Of a stretch of DNA of 16,789 nucleotides, positions 1-8,275 are shown piece by piece. The number at the start of each line of letters is the position of its first letter. Positions within the stretch are counted from its first letter, which is position 1. The stretch lies in contig JADGJG010000547.1 in NCBI GenBank assembly GCA_027596195.1, positions 1 through 16,789 on the forward strand, read 5' to 3'. The notes under the pieces were generated by a model. The model had not been told where the DNA came from and ran no database searches. It worked only from the letters and a program-made list of their open reading frames with translations. A program made the position numbers and the translations under genes. This DNA is from Podochytrium sp. JEL0797 (taxonomy: Eukaryota > Chytridiomycota > Chytridiomycetes > Chytridiales > Chytriomycetaceae).

Positions 1-122
1 GACAGCAGTCCAAGAAGATATGACAGACTGCTTCTCCACACACCAGAGTGCCACCTATTTATACCTTTTCCGGGCCCCCCCGGTCCAGAACTCCACTGGG
101 GCACATGACCCTTCTCCACACA
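1..122 (-). repeat. 3' LTR (partial, outer end beyond window)
   Basis: Positions 1-122 match 4844-4965 base for base, and the match stops at 123 versus 4966. On the minus strand the LTR opens with TGTGTGGAG, the expected TG terminus, directly after a purine tract. The outer end, which should end in CA and be followed by the target duplication, lies left of the window. Confidence 0.93.
54..63 (-). promoter_or_regulatory. TATA box of the 3' LTR, also holding the pol stop codon
   Basis: The minus strand reads TATAAATAGG here. The last in-frame stop of the pol reading frame, TAA at 61-59, lies inside the TATAAA string. The same element in the 5' LTR is at 4897-4906. Confidence 0.7.
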
Positions 123-131
123 CTCCCCTTC
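123..131 (-). other. Polypurine tract
   Basis: The minus strand reads GAAGGGGAG immediately upstream of the 3' LTR terminus TGTGTGG. This is the expected position and composition for the primer of plus-strand DNA synthesis in LTR retroelements. It independently fixes the inner boundary of the 3' LTR at 122. Confidence 0.85.
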
Positions 132-590
132 ATGAGTCCCAGTGGACCACATGCCTTCTCGTGACCCAATCGCGTCAACCCCTTCGTAAGCACATCTGCC
201 CGGTTGTCCCCGCTCCTGCAATGTAACAGACGAATAAGGCCCGCAGCACGCATCTCGCGTAATACCATGTACTTGGTATCAAGGTGCTTGGTTTCGGAAC
301 GGACGGCCCCATCCTCAACATTCCTGATTGCCATCATGTTGTCACACATCAAGTCACAAGGTCCTTGGAAGGGATATCCGAAATATGCACACATGTTGCG
401 TACCCAGATGGTTTTCTTGGAGAGAGACATTGACGAGTCGATCTCTGCAGCAGTCGTCGAATCGGCTACCGTGGCCTGCTTCTTGCTTGTCGCGATAATG
501 GCCGCACCCACCAACGTCACCACGTTGCCCGAGATTGACTTCCGGTCCGAAATGTCGTTGGCAAAGTCAGCGTCCCCATGAAAGGCAGGA
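125..590 (-). CDS. RNase H region and C-terminus of the copia polyprotein
   Basis: Conserved blocks are present in order: GDADFANDISDRKSISG, ATSKKQATVADSTTAAE, the MCDNMMAI block with its Asp, SETKHLDTKYMVLREM and NRADVLTKGL. These match the copia RNase H, which removes the RNA template during cDNA synthesis. The D-E-D carboxylates appear intact. Reading continues past the domain into the LTR. Confidence 0.92.
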
Positions 591-1705
591 TCCAACTCAT
601 CTGCCGTCGCGTCGATCCGCACCACAAACTCCTTCCCCCGGCGGAACACTAACTTCCAATCCTTGAGGTGATTCAGAAACCCACACAAGTACTGGAGAGC
701 CGCCCAGTGCACAATCTTCCACCGCTCCGGTTTGCCAGCAATACTTGACAGCTTGCCGGCAATAAACAAAATGTCAGGGCGGGCCGACACAATCCACCGC
801 AACAGACCCGCCGCTCCTTTTAGATCCTTGTCCTTCATGAATTCGATATCCTGCTCGTTTGGCGGGCTCGGATCATTGAACGCGTGTCGTAGATCATGGT
901 TGACGGGCTGGTTCCGCTTTTCTTGGCGATTTTCGTGGTAGCGGAAAAGCAGCTCGTCAATGTACGCCTCCCGATCCAGCGCGGACCATCCATCACCACG
1001 GTGGATCCGATACCCAATGTGTTTCGTCAAATCAGCCACCTTAATAGCGAACGACGACCTGAGGTGAGCTAGAAACCGTTGCACCTCCTCCTCCAATTCC
1101 ACATCGTAAAACAGTGGGGCGTCATCAGCATGTACTGGTGTTGCCATGAATCGCGGTCCCGTCTCCATATCCACTCGCTTGACGAATGTTGACGGTTCGT
1201 AGGGGCAGCGCTCGAATCCGAAGTCCAAAAAAACTCTTGTCCCGCACCAAATCCCATGCCACAGCCGCATCCCGCCTGCCGTACACGTTGGACAGCATCT
1301 TCCAGAGCCATCCTTCCTTCCCTGGCTCGACGAAGCACTTGGGCGGGTGCATGTACAAAGTCGTTGTTGTCGCTCCCTGAAGATGCGCTCCTTCCCACTT
1401 CCCAGTTGATGTGGATCGCCTTCATTCCCCGATGCGTCGCCAGTGCCATACAGAACTTGAATCCCTCGTCACTCGGTGTCGGTGAATAGGACTTGTCGAA
1501 ATCCACTCCTTTGACCATCCTGCTGCCATTCAGACACATCCTCACCCTGTTCAGGGTCTTGGTAGGGTCAGTGTCGTCGATCTTGGTTTCGGTGACCACC
1601 ACGCTGTTGAACGTCTTCACCCCAGGAGGCGCCATCGGCACCCACTCAAACTTCCCGTCGAACTTGGCTCGCTCCTTCGCAATCGCTGCCGCCCAATCCT
1701 CCATC
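420..1705 (-). CDS. Reverse transcriptase region, frameshifted
   Basis: The region begins with DWAAAIAKERAKFDGKFEWV, the standard copia RT opening, then RMCLNGSRMVKGVDFDKSYSP. Motif A aligns as EVEGAHLQG across the break at 1394-1396, so the usual Asp is Glu (codon 1399-1401). YMHPP and the motif around NVYGRRDAAVAWD follow in the third frame. After the T7 break comes the catalytic loop, HADD instead of YVDD (Asp codons 1124-1126 and 1121-1123). Both aspartates of the loop are kept. Confidence 0.88.
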
Positions 1706-2099
1706 TGGATGCAATCACGAATCGGCGGCCCTGGAACCGTCACCAATGCTAACGCATCCTGGCTCGCCGGACTCAGCAGGTGTGCCGCATCAAATACCTC
1801 CCCAATTTTCGTACTCCAACTCCCCACTGATCCCGAACTTCGAAGTCTCCTAGTTGACGAGGCCACCTGTTGATGTGATTGTGACTCCCGTGGACGTGGC
1901 TCAGGATGGTTGATGACAACGGACTGGGTTGGAGATAACGTGGGCGATTGCGGGGGGGTGAAAAACGGTTCCGATGGTACAGGTGATGCTGGTCCCCGCG
2001 CTTCTTGTCGCTCCCCTGAACCTTCCTCACGCGGCTCCTCCTCTAGGATTCCATTCTCCTCCTCATCGTCCGAATCATCATCGTCAATATCACCCATTC

Positions 2100-3085
2100 C
2101 CTCCGAACTCGAAACCCGAATCACATCATGGAGCGGCCGAATTTCATCCATATTGAACTGGTTCTCGATAAAGAAGGCGTCGCGAGTTATGACCACCGAT
2201 TTCGGGTTGTTGGGGTCCATCAGAATCTTGTAGCCGGAACTGAACTGGACGGGTTGGCCATCGTAACTCGCCATTCCAATAAAGATTCCCAATTGCGCAC
2301 GTGCCCCCAATTTGCCTTGCACCCGATTCCCCGGCCGAATGTACGCATATGCGAGGCACCCAAACACCCTCAACCCATCCAACGACGGCGGAACATTCCA
2401 CAAGGCTTCGAATGGAGTCAGTGCATCGGACGCATCAGAATGGACCATTCGGTTGTAGATGTACGCAATCATCATGATCCCGTCCGCCCACAGCTTGATT
2501 GAGCAACCCGTTGACAGTTGATGAGAACGCCAACAATCCAACGCATACCTCCAAAATCCTTCCTGGGTTCCATTCGACTGGTGCTCCTCCGTACAAGTAT
2601 AATGGATAAATATCCCCGCACTCTCAGCAGCATCCTTTACTACGTTCGCCGTTTGCTCCCCTGCTTGGTCGCAGTGCCACACTATAACCTCACACTTCGT
2701 CAGATTGGTCATCCACTTCCTCGCAAACACCATCGACTCCGACACTTGGGACTTCGTCCTGCATGGGTATGCAAACCGGAATTTGTTTCGGTTGGCAATC
2801 GTGAATCCCAAGATGTACTTGCACCCTCCCAATGACGCTTCCGGCATTACCAGAATATTGAGTGACACAATCAACGCGTTCGGTGCTTTCACCGCTTCAA
2901 TCACAACGCGTGGGTGTGGTCTCCGGTGCATCTTGCCAAGAACACATCCGTGATGAGGGAATTCCTTCGGATCAGGGCCATCCACCTTGAAACCCAGGAC
3001 TTTCGGCGATTTGTACGTCCGCTCCATCAGCCGGTGGCTTGCACACATGAATCTGGAATGCCACAAAGCCCAATCAACCTTGGAC
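2100..3085 (-). CDS. Integrase region (pre-integrase zinc finger plus rve core), probably inactive
   Basis: The N-terminal zinc finger has the two histidines (LWHSRF and CASH) and GCVLGK, but the first cysteine of the usual CxxC is His, so one zinc ligand is changed. In the catalytic core the second acid (HCDQAGEQ, codon 2668-2670) and the Glu (NGTQEG, codon 2560-2562) are present. The first acid position reads Asn (VSLNILVMPEASLGG, codon 2857-2859, AAT). The DDYSR-like block after strand 1 is also degenerate. A later block with PFEALW and RVFGCLAYAYI is typical of copia integrase. An acidic Asp/Glu linker at about 2013-2091 follows. Confidence 0.88.
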
Positions 3086-3119
3086 GGCGTCCCTTTACCG
3101 AGAAACGCTGTAGCAGAGC

Positions 3120-3560
3120 GCCGTTCATTTTGCAGTTCCAGCTCGAAAAGACCCTTCCTCTCGAGACCCTTCGCAACGATGGTGTGGTTACCTGACTTGT
3201 CAAGCTTCCCCACGTTCACAGAAAACACGCCAGGAGAATCCTCCGTAAACCACACGTCGTGACCCATCTTCGATACTATCGCGTACACTGATACCAAAGT
3301 CGCTGCAGCTCCGGGGACCACCAGGATGTTGCTCAAAGTAAACTTGTTGTCCACATCCGTCCTTCCTGTTGCCGATCCAACCAATCCATTTGATGAAATC
3401 AACCCCATATTTGCCGTCGCGTACTTGACAATCTCCCCAGTCCGAACCACCCCCTCCAGGGTCGAGACGTCGGGGGTAATGTGGGTAGGAGTGCATCCTG
3501 AGTCGACAACACCTCGGAAACTTGGCTGCTCAGGTGAATAGTAGAGGGCGGACGGAACTT
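3120..3560 (-). CDS. Aspartic protease region of the copia polyprotein
   Basis: The active-site motif VVDSGCTPTH lies with its Asp codon at 3502-3504. It is followed by the usual copia protease pattern: a hydrophobic stretch with SNILVVPGAAATLVSV, then a variable tail. The enzyme cuts the polyprotein and acts as a dimer. The DSG triad is intact. It lies in the long middle frame, directly after the RRM. Confidence 0.88.
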
Positions 3561-3627
3561 TATTGTCGAGTTCCACAAACTGAAGAGAGAAACCTCCTGG
3601 AGTAGATCCCGCTGACTGTCCCGCTCT

Positions 3628-3831
3628 ACTATGGCGTTCCAAACGGATCCTTCTTCCACCAACTGGAGTCACCTTGTGTCTCAACGCCGCTTCCACCGCC
3701 GACGCCCCCGCGTATTCGACAAAGAAAATCCCCTGGGCTCGACCCACATGCAACACTTGGCCAAACTTCTGGAATGCGCGCGTCACGTCCCCGTCGGAGA
3801 TTTCCTGTGGGAGACCCTTGACCACCAGGGT
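3628..3831 (-). other. RRM domain inside Gag (replaces the zinc knuckle)
   Basis: About 68 residues show the beta-alpha-beta-beta-alpha-beta pattern of an RNA recognition motif. Strand 1 is TLVVKGLP (RNP2 position). Helix 1 has ISDGDVTRAFQKFG. Strand 3 is QGIFFVEY (RNP1 position, with aromatic residues F, F and Y where RNA-stacking residues are expected). Helix 2 has ASAVEAALRH, and a last strand is RRIRLER. It sits where copia Gag normally carries a CCHC knuckle that packages RNA, so an RNA-binding role for the RRM is a reasonable inference. Confidence 0.82.
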
Positions 3832-4678
3832 GTTGTTCGGGTTCCTGCGCTGCTCCTGCCTGTGTGGCATCTCGTTGGGCTGCTGCTCGCGAGGTCTCAC
3901 TGGCTGCTGGTTGGATGCCACTGACTGGAACGCAATGGCCGATTCGGCAGGTGCCTGTAGTTCGAACCGAGTCTCTCTGCGCACCTCCTCAGACGCCAAC
4001 TCATTCACAACCTTGCGCATCTCGTCGAACGTAGTCGCTTTCTCCGACTTGAATGTTGGGTGCAACAAGCGCAGGTCTTCCTTCGTGATCCCAACACGGT
4101 AGCTATCGGCAATCTCCTTGATGAACGACGGTCTGGCCGGGTCCTCCCCTAGAGCAACCAGTTGCAACACCAAGCCGTGGAAGTACGTCGTGTAGTCGTG
4201 GTACGAGAGGTTGCCCTGGCAGGCGTTGCGAACCTTGACCCATGCCTCGCTCAGTTGAATGTCGGCAAAATTTCTCGTCTCCGCCAAAACCGCTTCGTAG
4301 CCCGGCTCTGCAGAACTCCTCGTAGAGTGTCTCCGAAAGAAATGGCTTGCACACCTCCTCGATGCTGGCAACCAGGAACGAAAATGTTTGGGAATGGGTC
4401 GCGTATTCGGTAGTTTCCGCCGGGGTCGAAAGGTTTCCATACGCACGTGGGTCCGGCTTGGCAAACTTTTGCGTGAGTAGGTTGGCTGGCTCCAGGATGA
4501 GCTTGAGTTCCGACGTACCATCTGGCTTCAGGTAGCGGATGCCGGTCAGGTTCTTGATGCAGATTCGGTTTACCGCCTTGTTGACTTCTTCCTTCCATTT
4601 GGTCAGGCTCTTGGAAGGTTCGCCGTTCGCGGAGAGCAAACGGGGCTGCTGTGTTGCTGCTGGGTAACTGGAATGCAT
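3832..4678 (-). CDS. Gag region of the copia polyprotein
   Basis: This helical, charged region of about 280 residues forms the particle protein in copia elements. Coding sense switches frame at 4301-4303, where the upstream frame meets the frame containing GYEAVLAETRNF. Downstream comes a segment rich in Gln, Arg and Pro before the RRM. No CCHC zinc knuckle is visible: there is no cysteine at all over roughly 155 residues between the Gag core and the protease. Assignment as Gag rests on position and general character, not on a strong motif. Confidence 0.75.
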
Positions 4679-4741
4679 TCTCGTGGTCTGTCTCGTAGTA
4701 GCTGGGTAACTCAAGCACTCTGACTGTAAGTCTGTGGAGGG

Positions 4742-4872
4742 CTGGTGCCAGAGACAGCAGTCCAAGAAGATATGACAGACTCTTTAATAAACAAACACCA
4801 CCCACACTCTTCCCTAACACTACACTACGCACCTGGTGCCAGAGACAGCAGTCCAAGAAGATATGACAGACT
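4742..4872. repeat. Two copies of a 40-bp direct repeat, period 91 bp
   Basis: 4742-4781 and 4833-4872 are identical (starting CTGGTGCCAG, ending GACAGACT). The 51 bases between them include an AT-rich stretch. The repeat lies at the inner side of the 5' LTR, so part of the LTR end may have been duplicated. It is also why the LTR boundary is ambiguous. Confidence 0.9.
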
Positions 4873-4965
4873 GCTTCTCCACACACCAGAGTGCCACCTA
4901 TTTATACCTTTTCCGGGCCCCCCCGGTCCAGAACTCCACTGGGGCACATGACCCTTCTCCACACA
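4743..4965 (-). repeat. 5' LTR, outer end fixed at 4965, inner end uncertain
   Basis: 4844-4965 is identical to 1-122, so 4965 is the outer terminus (minus strand TGTGTGG). The inner end cannot be fixed because the other LTR leaves the window. TG dinucleotides on the plus strand at 4743 and 4834 both give a TG...CA element, of 223 bp or 132 bp. No convincing initiator-tRNA primer-binding site is visible inside either boundary. The LTR drives transcription leftwards. Confidence 0.75.
4897..4906 (-). promoter_or_regulatory. TATA box of the 5' LTR
   Basis: TATAAATAGG on the minus strand, about 60 bases inside the LTR, is in a good position to start the element's genomic transcript. It is identical to 54-63. 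Confidence 0.7.
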
Positions 4966-4970
4966 GCGCA
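4966..4970. repeat. Candidate target-site duplication (one copy)
   Basis: GCGCA directly follows the 5' LTR terminus. Copia elements usually duplicate 5 bp. The partner copy would lie just left of the 3' LTR, outside the window. Confidence 0.4.
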
Positions 4971-5269
4971 TCCTCTGGTTGAGCGACAACCGTTTTACGG
5001 GAAGCATTCCGAACCAGCTTGGTTGCTTGTCCAACCTTGAGAAGTTGCATCCGGACTGCAATTTGGAGCTGGGTGGAACGATTCCTGTTTCGTTGGGGGA
5101 CCTCGCAAGCCTTCAGAAGTTGAACTTGGGAGAGTGCGGGTTGGTGGGAAGCATTCCAGTGGAATTGGGTCCTTTGACTGAGCTTGTGGAACTGGAGATG
5201 GAGCGCGATGCAATGACTGGCTTTGATACGTCATTGACTTGTTCGGACAGGATCAAAAGTGCGGTTTGA
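4966..5269 (+). pseudogene. 3' part of an F-box/LRR gene split by the retrotransposon
   Basis: The open frame starts at the LTR edge with RILWLSDN and runs through about 3.5 plant-type repeats (for example NRFTGSIPNQLGCLSNL and GECGLVGSIPVELGPL). It matches the middle and end of the intact gene at 7154-8083, ending at the match TELVELEMERDAMTG to IELVEIKLDRNALVG. After about 5220 the frame leaves the repeat pattern and stops at TGA 5267-5269. The 5' half should lie left of the window. The copy is therefore broken on both sides: an insertion at 4965/4966 and a rearrangement near 5220. Confidence 0.85.
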
Positions 5270-6933
5270 GCCGTATTGGGATGCATCCGCAGGCGGGCGA
5301 GAAGAGCGCAAACCCAAGCCCACGTCTTGCCTTGCCCGGTTCCCACGCCCCTTTATCGTGCCCTTATATTTGCAAACTAGTGGTATCGCTGCCATAAACT
5401 TCTTGCGTGATGGTGGAGCATGCGACTTCGACAAAATCGGAAAGCTCTACAGGTACGAGATCCATGGGCGACGAAGGTTGGGAGGGTTCTTGGGAGGTTC
5501 AAGGTCGGATGGGTCGAAACGCCCCAAAGGAGCGGCAGCAAGATCTGAATCCTCGAAGTCATTGCGAAATGTCAAGTTGTCAACAGCAGTGATGCGGGAG
5601 GCCTGGGAGGCGGGCTGGGCAGCAGCAGAGGTCAGGAAAGGTCAACGTTGGAAAAATAGTGCGATTTAACGTTTTTATCCATCCCCGCTTTTAATCGATT
5701 TACAAACTGAAAAAAGGTCTTTTTTTTTCTAAAATTCATTAATGATCCACTGTCTTCAACCGAATCGTCGTCACTGTCAGCATTGGAAGCACCATGTTTG
5801 CCCAAATTATTATGGTCTTCCTCCATCCAAGGGCCAATCCAAGCAGTCTTGAATACACGGGACACTTCCGCAACTTCTTGTCTTCATGAGAACAACCACC
5901 CTGGCACATCTTCAAACTCCCTGCCGCCTTCAACCCTGCCGAAGATGACAAAACTCCCTCTCCATTGCCTTTGTGTCGCGACCTTCTGCTGTTTCGGCAC
6001 AGATTTTTGTGATCCATGTCTAGTTTTATTGTAGTATGTAATAAACAAAATTGAACCTCCCTCATACTGAGGCACCAGTCCTAAATTTGGCTTTTCCTCA
6101 TTCACCCTTATTCCTCGAAAACCTCCCTCACTTCTGTTGCGGTTACGTTTGAGTGGGACTGATTTGTTGAATGTTAGTACAAACCCAATTTTTCAACCAG
6201 GCACACATTTATATGAAGAGTTGGAACATTCCTTTCTTGTTTCTCGAATGCTCCTGAGCTTTCCCAGATCCATTTGGGGACCATAATCATCCATCATCCT
6301 TGTGGCCAACCCATCATATGAAGAAATCACACCTTCTGCCCACATTTGTTGCATTGGACTGCTCATCATCTTGTTCAAAGCTTTCACAACAACATTCAAC
6401 GCCATGACCTTCTTGACCTCATCCTCAGCCTCGGGCAGTGACACTGTGAAGTTCACATACCACTGCCCACTTTGCAGTCATTCTCTCATTCTGCAACTGA
6501 GAATATGCACTTAACATTGCCAAATACGCAAATGCTGGGTGTTCATAATGGATTCCCTTCAAGTGGTTGTCGATATCAGCCTGCATGATAAGGGACAGTT
6601 GGCGGATGACCTTCAAAGCAGCCTCCCCAACCAGACACTGATCCACATTGATCGCTGTTGGAAGTTTTCCAGCCTCTTGCAACGGCTGCAAGAGAAAGTC
6701 TTCGGAGTTGCGACTTCGTGAAAATGTTGAACGATTGCGTTGTTTTCGCCAAGAGTGGAGATTGAGGTCCCATCCAGTCACGGCACGCTTGGCAAAGCTG
6801 CGAAAACTCACGAGACCGATTCTTGGCTCCTGCCACGGCTTGTTTAAAACTCTACAATAAAAGTCTGAAATAAGTCTCCGATTTCTTCGTCCATCGCTTT
6901 GACTGACTCTTTGTTGGCTGCTGTCATCTGCAT
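5221..6933 (-). pseudogene. Frameshifted pseudogene of an unrecognised P-loop protein
   Basis: Coding sense on the minus strand jumps frames many times. A likely start is ATG 6933 or 6927 (MTAANKESVKAMDEEIG), ending early at TAA 6846-6844. It continues in other frames through KQAVAGAKNRSREFSQLCQA, the DQCLVGEAALKVIRQLSLIM block, EAEDEVKKVMALNVVVKAL and a stretch near 5470-5630 with DNLTFRNDFEDSDLAAAPL. Near 5340-5300 a Walker A motif, GTGQGKTWAW, is followed by a hydrophobic segment ending ALLILSEQVND. The motif shows an NTP-binding fold; the family is not recognised. The 3' end stops at the junction with the LRR remnant. At least five frame changes make this a decayed gene. Introns could explain one or two. 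Confidence 0.6.
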
Positions 6934-6952
6934 TCAAAAGTGTCAACGCCAT

Positions 6953-7153
6953 TCAACAAGGATGGGGTGTGGGAAGGGGTGCAACATTTTTTTTTTTGAA
7001 TGAAAAAAAAGAAGCGAGTTAAGGCAAAAAAAAGGAGTTGAAAGGGTGAAAAGGTTAATGATTGGCATCTAAAATCTTTAATTTGTGTTCAAGGAGAAGG
7101 ATGTTTTGTTTTCCTTTTAACCCCCTTGTCCAAGGTACTCTGAAATTAACAAG
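6953..7153. promoter_or_regulatory. Intergenic region upstream of the F-box/LRR gene
   Basis: The gap is AT-rich, with T and A runs at about 6988-7032 facing each other on one strand. It separates the decayed minus-strand gene from the LRR start. No clear TATA box is seen; poly(dA:dT) runs are common in fungal promoters. Confidence 0.35.
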
Positions 7154-8083
7154 ATGCAGTCGCCGCCAACGCTCGCGACACTTCCGCAAGAAGTCAAGGA
7201 ACGCATCCTCGCATGGATTCCTCCAAAGGAAGCCGCCCACTTGTCTCTTATCTCCTCCGCATTCCGCTCATGCTTCGCGACCTTTGCTTTTGCCAAACTC
7301 AATCTGCAGTGCACCGTTACCCCACTTCAACAATCGCAGCAACAGCTACATGCTCCAGTTATCGAAATGTTTCTCGTCAGAGCCCCGCAAAGTTACCAAC
7401 GCGCCTTTGCGTCAACGCGCATGAACTGCGTCACGGTGTTGGGAGGCGACCCCTTGCCAAAGGAGCAAAAAGCGATCCCAAAGTCAATCGGTTGGATCCC
7501 CAAACTCTCTACACTCACAATGGTGCTCTGCAACCTCAACGGCCCCATCCCTTCCGAACTCGGCAACCTCAAATTCCTCACGCACCTGTTGCTGGGATTC
7601 AACAATCTGTCGGGAGAAATCCCCGCGTCTCTTGGGAACCTCGAGAACCTGCAGCATCTCAGTCTGTCTGGCAACAAACTCTCGGGTTCGATTCCATCCG
7701 AATTGGGGTCTCTCGAAAAGTTGCGCATGCTTTACCTGAACCGCAATAACTTGAGTGGCGGGATTCCGATCGAGTTTGGACGTTTGCGGGCGCTTGAGAT
7801 TTTGAAAATGAGTGGAAATGTGGGTTTGGGTGGGTCGATTCCTGCTTCTCTTGGAAACTTGACGCGTCTCAAGCTGTTGGAAGTGGCGGGTTGTGAGTTG
7901 GTGGGACAGGTTCCAGGGGAATTGTGTGGACTGATAGAGTTGGTGGAGATCAAGCTGGATCGTAACGCGTTGGTTGGAGAGGTACCTCAGGAGTTGGCGC
8001 GTTTAACCAAACTGAAAGTCTGTAATTTTACGGGAAACGAAGGACTAACGTGTTTAGTTGTGTTTCCTACTCTTCAAATGTAA
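7154..8083 (+). CDS. F-box protein with plant-type leucine-rich repeats
   Basis: Single open frame, 309 aa, ATG start. Residues 8-50 look like an F-box (LATLPQEVKERILAWIPP, then AFRSCFATFAFAKLNL), which in known proteins binds Skp1 to recruit a ubiquitin ligase. Residues 115-290 hold about seven repeats of 24-25 residues of the LxxLxLxxNxLxGxIPxxLGNL type, usual in plant receptor-like proteins. There is no signal peptide and no membrane segment, so the protein is likely cytoplasmic or nuclear. By analogy the repeats would choose a substrate; that is inference. No intron is needed. It is the only unbroken copy of three or four in the window. A bZIP gene starts 193 bp downstream on the same strand. 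Confidence 0.9.
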   Translation: MQSPPTLATLPQEVKERILAWIPPKEAAHLSLISSAFRSCFATFAFAKLNLQCTVTPLQQSQQQLHAPVIEMFLVRAPQSYQRAFASTRMNCVTVLGGDPLPKEQKAIPKSIGWIPKLSTLTMVLCNLNGPIPSELGNLKFLTHLLLGFNNLSGEIPASLGNLENLQHLSLSGNKLSGSIPSELGSLEKLRMLYLNRNNLSGGIPIEFGRLRALEILKMSGNVGLGGSIPASLGNLTRLKLLEVAGCELVGQVPGELCGLIELVEIKLDRNALVGEVPQELARLTKLKVCNFTGNEGLTCLVVFPTLQM

Positions 8084-8228
8084 TTATCAATCTTCCCAAT
8101 GCACCAAATTTCGCATCGAGATACGAGAATTATCGTTTCGGAATGCATGCATTCAAAAATGCTTTTTCTCTGTAATCTCAAAAGGATTCCGGTGGCTTGA
8201 CATTAGATCCCCAAATGGGCGTAGAGCG

Positions 8229-8237
8229 ATAAATAGG
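8229..8237 (+). promoter_or_regulatory. Possible TATA-like element before bZIP gene A
   Basis: GATAAATAG lies about 40 bp before the ATG at 8276, in the short gap after the LRR gene. It is close to the start codon, so it would imply a very short leader. Confidence 0.3.
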
Positions 8238-8275
8238 AGATTGAAGAAAATTTCCGGCATTCTACGTTGCAACCG

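Larger units (their letters stand above)
59..4678 (-). pseudogene. Gag-Pol polyprotein of the copia element, three frame breaks
   Basis: The likely start is the ATG at 4678, inside an open frame continuing upstream without another ATG. Coding sense then passes through three frames. Gag's N-terminal part runs 4678 to about 4303. The second frame, to about 1395, holds the rest of Gag, RRM, protease, integrase and the start of reverse transcriptase. A third frame, to about 1230, holds the RT middle. The last, ending at TAA 61-59, holds the RT catalytic loop and RNase H. Each break looks like one extra base in a short run: GGG at 4301-4303, GGG at 1394-1396 and T7 at 1227-1233 (minus-strand bases). 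Three +1 steps restore the original frame. The C-terminus reads about 64 bp into the 3' LTR. Either this copy is dead or the extra bases are assembly errors. Confidence 0.9.
1..4965 (-). mobile_element. Ty1/copia LTR retrotransposon, nearly full length, left end cut by window
   Basis: The element reads right to left: 5' LTR ending at 4965, Gag-Pol body, polypurine tract, then 3' LTR running off position 1. Domain order is Gag, RRM, aspartic protease, integrase, reverse transcriptase, RNase H. Integrase before reverse transcriptase is the copia order, not the gypsy order. The 122 bases of LTR visible in both copies are identical, which normally means recent insertion. However, Gag-Pol has three one-base frame breaks and altered catalytic residues, so this copy should not be autonomous as read. 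It sits inside an F-box/LRR gene whose remainder starts at 4966. Confidence 0.95.

Noticed and set aside
1493..1873. Plus-strand open frames inside the retrotransposon
   Set aside because: They run antisense to recognisable pol domains and have no domain of their own; they are shadows.
4743..4756. Plus-strand TGGTGCCAGAGAC, similar to a retroelement primer site
   Set aside because: It faces the wrong way: the element's genes, purine tract and LTR terminus all show minus-strand orientation.
6441..6457. Possible 17-nt GT-AG intron in the P-loop pseudogene
   Set aside because: Removing it does not join the two frames that carry coding sense; a simple frame change is needed instead.
7393..7728. 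Minus-strand frame inside the F-box/LRR gene
   Set aside because: It is antisense to clear repeats and arises from their regular codon pattern.
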